Shown one piece after another: positions 60,905 to 64,000 of a DNA stretch of 64,000 bases. The notes below the pieces were generated by a model, which was not told where the DNA came from, ran no database searches, and saw only the letters and a program-made list of their open reading frames with translations. Position 1 is the stretch's first letter, and each line of letters begins with the position of its first letter. A program made the position numbers and the translations under genes. Origin of the DNA: Salegentibacter_A chungangensis (GTDB lineage: Bacteria > Bacteroidota > Bacteroidia > Flavobacteriales > Flavobacteriaceae); NCBI RefSeq assembly GCF_042678405.1, contig NZ_JBHTLI010000003.1:62001-126000 (forward strand). The letters run 5' to 3'.

Positions 60905-62098
60905 ATGCCACATATTTCTAACAAAGGTTTGAAAATGCCGGAATCCCCAATCAGGAAACTGGTGCCATTCGCCGAAGAAGCTAAGAGAAAAGGAAAAACC
61001 ATTTATCAGCTGAACATAGGTCAGCCCGATATTAAAACTCCTGAAAATGCCCTGAAAGCCGTAAAAGATAACGCCATAGACGTACTTTCTTACAGTCATT
61101 CGGCAGGGTTTGAATCCTACAGAAAGAAACTGGCTGAGTATTACCGTAAAAACGACATCCCGGTTACAGCTGAAGACATCATTATCACTACCGGAGGTTC
61201 AGAAGCACTTTTATTTGCGATGGGCAGCATTACCGACCCGGGAGATGAAGTGATCATTCCCGAGCCTTTTTATGCAAACTACAACGGATTCGCAACCGCT
61301 TCAGGAGTGAACATCGTACCTATACAGGCCAAAATCGAAAATAACTTTGCCCTTCCTCCTATTTCCAAATTCGAGGAGCTTATTTCACCCAAAACCAAAG
61401 CGATCCTGCTTTGCAACCCGGGTAATCCTACAGGATATCTTTATACAAAGGAAGAAATAGAACAACTGGCACAAATCGCGCTTAAACACGATATTTTCAT
61501 CCTTGCAGACGAAGTTTACAGGGAGTTCGCCTACGATGGGGTGAAGCACCACTCCATTATGAGCATTCCCGGCCTCGAGCAAAATGCCATTATGGTAGAT
61601 TCTGTCTCAAAAAGATACAGTATGTGTGGTGCCAGGATAGGTTGTCTGGTTTCTAAAAACCAGGAAGTGATGGCAGCGGCAATGAAGTTCGCCCAGGCAA
61701 GACTTAGTCCGCCAACCTTTGCACAAATTGCAAGTGAAGCGGCTTTGGATACCCCACAGGAGTACTTTGATGAGGTGATCAAGGAATATACCTTTAGAAG
61801 AAACCTTCTTGTTGAAGGCCTTGAAAAGATAGAAGGCGTTAAAGTAGCTAAACCAAAGGGAGCTTTTTACTGTATGGCAGAACTCCCAATAGATAATGCC
61901 GATCATTTTGCTAGATGGTTGCTCGAAAGCTTCGAAATAGACAACGAAACCATTATGGTTGCTCCTGCGGGAGGGTTCTACTCCACCCCAGACACCGGGC
62001 TTAACCAGGTAAGGATAGCCTATGTATTGAAAAAAGAGAACCTGGAAAAGGCCTTGAAAATACTTGAAGCTGCACTAAAAGAATACAACAAAAAATAA
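60905..62098 (+). CDS. class I/II pyridoxal-phosphate aminotransferase
   Basis: A 397-residue fold-type I aminotransferase. The start region MPHISNKGLKMPESPIRKLVPFAEEAKRKG is typical of the flavobacterial family (read as positions 1-30). YQLNIGQPDIKTPENA follows, the cofactor region TTGGSEALLFAMGS, LCNPGNPTGYL, the Asp in ILADEVYREFAYDG and the PLP lysine in VDSVSKRYSMCGARIG (about residue 242). It transfers amino groups between amino acids and 2-oxo acids; exact specificity is unknown (Asp/Tyr-type likely). ATG 60905 was chosen over a TTG at 60881. murB begins 1 base after its stop. Confidence 0.92.
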   Translation: MPHISNKGLKMPESPIRKLVPFAEEAKRKGKTIYQLNIGQPDIKTPENALKAVKDNAIDVLSYSHSAGFESYRKKLAEYYRKNDIPVTAEDIIITTGGSEALLFAMGSITDPGDEVIIPEPFYANYNGFATASGVNIVPIQAKIENNFALPPISKFEELISPKTKAILLCNPGNPTGYLYTKEEIEQLAQIALKHDIFILADEVYREFAYDGVKHHSIMSIPGLEQNAIMVDSVSKRYSMCGARIGCLVSKNQEVMAAAMKFAQARLSPPTFAQIASEAALDTPQEYFDEVIKEYTFRRNLLVEGLEKIEGVKVAKPKGAFYCMAELPIDNADHFARWLLESFEIDNETIMVAPAGGFYSTPDTGLNQVRIAYVLKKENLEKALKILEAALKEYNKK

Positions 62099-62099
62099 T

Positions 62100-63113
62100 A
62101 TGCAGGTGTCTTATAATACCTCTCTTAAGAATTACAACAGCTTCGGAATAGATGTAAAAGCCCAAAAATTTATAGAGGCGACTTCTATCGAAGATCTGGA
62201 GGGCGTATTAAGAAAAACCTATTCCTCAGAACTATTTATCCTGGGCGGAGGCAGCAACATGCTCCTTACCCAGGATCTTCAAAAGACCGTCTTGCACGTA
62301 GCAATTGAAGGCAAAGAGATCGTTTCTGAAACCGAAGATGAAGTGATCATTAAAGCTATGGCCGGGGAGAATTGGCATAAATTTGTGCTCTGGACCCTGG
62401 AGCAAGGCTACGGCGGACTCGAAAATCTTTCCCTTATCCCAGGAAATGTAGGAACAGCTCCAATTCAGAATATTGGCGCTTATGGGGTTGAGCTAAAAGA
62501 CGTTTTTGTAAGCTGCGAGGCTATGAATGTGCAAACCTTGCAAAGAAGCATTTTTAGTCTTGAAGACTGCGACTTTGGTTACCGAAATTCTGTTTTCAAA
62601 AAAAGCTTAAAAGGAGAGGTGATCATTACCGGCGTAAGTTTCAGGCTTACCAAAAAAGATCATAATTTACATACCGGCTATGGAGCCATACAAACTGCTT
62701 TAGCAGAAAAGAATATCAAAAATCCAGGAATTAAGGATATTTCGGATGCTGTTATTTCCATAAGACAACAAAAGTTACCCGATCCGGCCGAAATTGGGAA
62801 CAGCGGAAGCTTTTTCAAAAACCCTATTGTCACCAAAACTAAATTTGAAGCGATCCAGAAGGAATTTCCCGAAATTCCCTCTTACCAGATCAACACCACG
62901 GAAGTAAAGATTCCTGCGGGCTGGTTAATCGAACAAACAGGTCTTAAGGGTTATAGAAAAGGTGATGCCGGGGTACATAAGAACCAGGCATTAGTACTTG
63001 TAAATTACGGAATGGCAACAGGCAAAGAAATCCTGCGCCTTGCACACAAAGTTCAAAAAGAAGTACTGAAAAAATTTGGCATTTCACTGGAAGCTGAAGT
63101 AAACATATATTAA
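62100..63113 (+). CDS. murB: UDP-N-acetylenolpyruvoylglucosamine reductase
   Basis: A 337-residue FAD enzyme of peptidoglycan precursor synthesis, reducing UDP-GlcNAc-enolpyruvate with NADPH to UDP-MurNAc. FAD contacts lie in FILGGGSNMLLTQD (about 45-58) and GYGGLENLSLIPGNVGTAPIQNIGAYGVE; the substrate/acid motif is GNSGSFFKNPIV (catalytic Ser about residue 237) and the C-terminal AGVHKNQALVLVN. This is the type I (E. coli-like) form with the extra loop. It starts 1 base after the aminotransferase stop. Confidence 0.96.
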   Translation: MQVSYNTSLKNYNSFGIDVKAQKFIEATSIEDLEGVLRKTYSSELFILGGGSNMLLTQDLQKTVLHVAIEGKEIVSETEDEVIIKAMAGENWHKFVLWTLEQGYGGLENLSLIPGNVGTAPIQNIGAYGVELKDVFVSCEAMNVQTLQRSIFSLEDCDFGYRNSVFKKSLKGEVIITGVSFRLTKKDHNLHTGYGAIQTALAEKNIKNPGIKDISDAVISIRQQKLPDPAEIGNSGSFFKNPIVTKTKFEAIQKEFPEIPSYQINTTEVKIPAGWLIEQTGLKGYRKGDAGVHKNQALVLVNYGMATGKEILRLAHKVQKEVLKKFGISLEAEVNIY

Positions 63114-63142
63114 AAAAGGACTGCCTTGGCAGTCCTTTTCCT
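63114..63142 (+). terminator. terminator between murB and fasciclin genes
   Basis: AAAAGGACTGCC (63114-63125) pairs perfectly with GGCAGTCCTTTT (63128-63139), 2-base loop TT as drawn (real loops open slightly). Bidirectional between convergent genes. Confidence 0.92.
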
Positions 63143-63161
63143 TTAAATCCTTAACAGGAAT

Positions 63162-63782
63162 TTAATTCTCTTTCTTTTTCATTACAACTCCGTCAATTAG
63201 GTGAATAACTCCGTTTGAAGCATCAATATCGGTCTGTACGATTGTTGCTGTATTTCCGTTCTCATCTTTAAGAACTACATTTTCACCGTCTTTCATTGCG
63301 GTAAGTTTGCCCCCATCCAGAGTGGTTATTTCATACTCCCCTTCATTATCATCAATAAGCTGAACCAGATCGGCTGCCATAACTTCATCTTCTACAACAT
63401 GATATTTAAGCAGCGTTGCCAATTTCTGGCTATTCTCCTTTTTCATCAGGGTATCTAAGGTGGCTTTATCTACTTTTTCAAAAGCAGCGTTGGTAGGCGC
63501 AAATACCGTATAAGGACCTTCTTCGGTTTTAAAGGTTTCGGCTAATTGAGCACTTTTTAAAGCTGAAACCAGGGTACTAAGAGTATCAGTTTCCATTGCT
63601 TTGGCTGCGATACTGTTAGACTCCATTTCCATCCGCTCTTTCTCTGCTTTCATTTCAGCCGCTCTTTCAGCCTCCATCTTCTCCATTCTTGCTTTTTCTT
63701 CTTCCTCTTTCTTGTTATCTCCACAGGAAGCAAGAGTAAAACCAGCAATTAAAAGAAGCGTAAACAACTTTATGGTTTTCAT
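63162..63782 (-). CDS. fasciclin-domain lipoprotein
   Basis: A 206-residue exported protein. The lipobox LASC (Cys20) is followed by a charged helical linker of about 45 residues rich in Glu, Lys and Met (about 25-65), then one FAS1 domain: TLVSALKSAQLAETFKTEEGPYTVFAPTNAAFEKV, LLKYHVVEDEV and the final ATIVQTDIDASNGVIHLIDGVVM. FAS1 domains mediate adhesion. ATG 63782 (MKTIKLF) was chosen; an earlier start at 63830 adds 16 residues before the signal peptide. Its linker is unusually rich in Glu/Lys repeats. Confidence 0.9.
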   Translation of the reverse strand: MKTIKLFTLLLIAGFTLASCGDNKKEEEEKARMEKMEAERAAEMKAEKERMEMESNSIAAKAMETDTLSTLVSALKSAQLAETFKTEEGPYTVFAPTNAAFEKVDKATLDTLMKKENSQKLATLLKYHVVEDEVMAADLVQLIDDNEGEYEITTLDGGKLTAMKDGENVVLKDENGNTATIVQTDIDASNGVIHLIDGVVMKKKEN

Positions 63783-63949
63783 AATTTTTCGGGTTTTGTT
63801 GGTTATTAATGCAAGATATTCCGTAAACACGAGATTTTCAGTGCTTTGCGTTTAAATTTTAGTTAAAATATGTAAAGGTTATACTAATGTAGACACAGGT
63901 TTTCGGGGTAGTATTTTTATTCTTAATTTTTGCATCAGAAAATTAGTTT

Positions 63950-64000
63950 ATGAAACTACTTATAATATCTGTTATATTGTTAGCACTGGCATTCGCCGGG
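63950..64000 (+). CDS. 5' end of a gene cut by the window edge (small membrane or secreted protein)
   Basis: An ATG at 63950 opens a frame of 17 codons to the window end (M-K-L-L-I-I-S-V-I-L-L-A-L-A-F-A-G), strongly hydrophobic after one Lys, so it is a signal peptide or membrane helix. A near-match to the -7 consensus (TAATTTTTG, one base too long) is at about 63924-63932. The product cannot be named from this. Confidence 0.55.
   Translation, partial: MKLLIISVILLALAFAG

Noticed and set aside
1..64000. CRISPR arrays, insertion sequences, prophage or defence islands
   Set aside because: No regularly spaced repeats, transposase, integrase, toxin-antitoxin or nuclease-plus-methylase pairs seen on either strand.

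Overview
The window looks like chromosomal DNA from a marine or halotolerant member of the Bacteroidota, most likely family Flavobacteriaceae (Gramella/Salegentibacter-like). This rests on: many -7 elements of the Bacteroidota form TAnnTTTG, some with a TTG/TTTG element 19-21 bases upstream; two SusC/Oar-type TonB-dependent receptors with N-terminal carboxypeptidase-like domains; a tmRNA whose tag ends GENNYALAA; a THX ribosomal protein; few Shine-Dalgarno sequences; and a BCCT osmolyte transporter. Genus placement is inference. Nearly all genes are ordinary core genes. No CRISPR array, insertion sequence, prophage, rRNA or normal tRNA was seen.

Layout. 1-3.8 kb: FtsE-type ATPase, small membrane protein, TypA GTPase and a DinB-fold protein. 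3.8-8.6 kb: metal-type KdsA, then an outer-membrane porin / BCCT transporter / tandem UspA operon that looks like an osmolyte-uptake unit. 8.6-11.4 kb: secreted EEP-family hydrolase and an AlaDH/saccharopine-dehydrogenase-like enzyme, then ssrA (tmRNA) with a duplicated 3' end. 11.4-15.8 kb: the most accessory-looking part, with an orphan DUF2255-like gene followed by a structured non-coding tail, a beta-helix/membrane protein, an NTF2-like protein, a methyltransferase and an SDR. 15.9-23.5 kb: exonuclease/GIY-YIG fusion, DEAD-box helicase, RlmF, a lipoprotein with four tandem domain repeats, and NDH-2. 23.6-32.7 kb: Oar-type receptor, Asp/Glu racemase, surface proteins, subtilase lipoprotein, two rhodaneses, and a marR-nitroreductase-yceI operon.

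32.7-39.5 kb: a complete trpEGDCFBA operon behind an attenuator whose leader peptide has three consecutive Trp codons. 39.5-43.1 kb: two tiny basic proteins (one is ribosomal THX), a UDG-superfamily protein with no normal start codon, YaaA, RluD and a PASTA protein. 43.1-51.3 kb: Ddl, CoaD, a TonB receptor, an M14 peptidase, a NUDIX protein back-to-back with pyrE, an SRPBCC protein and BirA. 51.3-56.3 kb: rsfS-ftsH, then LUD protein-cdsA-psd-acyl-CoA-binding protein. 56.3-64 kb: ValS, DUF1573 protein, retropepsin-like/PDZ protein, aminotransferase-murB, fasciclin lipoprotein and the start of one more gene.

The most rewarding places are (1) the 17-base direct repeat of the tmRNA 3' end, a probable relic of an integrated element; (2) the trp attenuator, whose leader ATG sits almost at the predicted transcription start; (3) an 11-bp perfect inverted repeat abutting the start codon of the four-repeat lipoprotein; (4) the UDG-like gene lacking a canonical start; and (5) the back-to-back start codons of the NUDIX gene and pyrE. 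I found no convincing new multi-gene system such as a defence island. All family assignments come from reading motifs; no database search was run.
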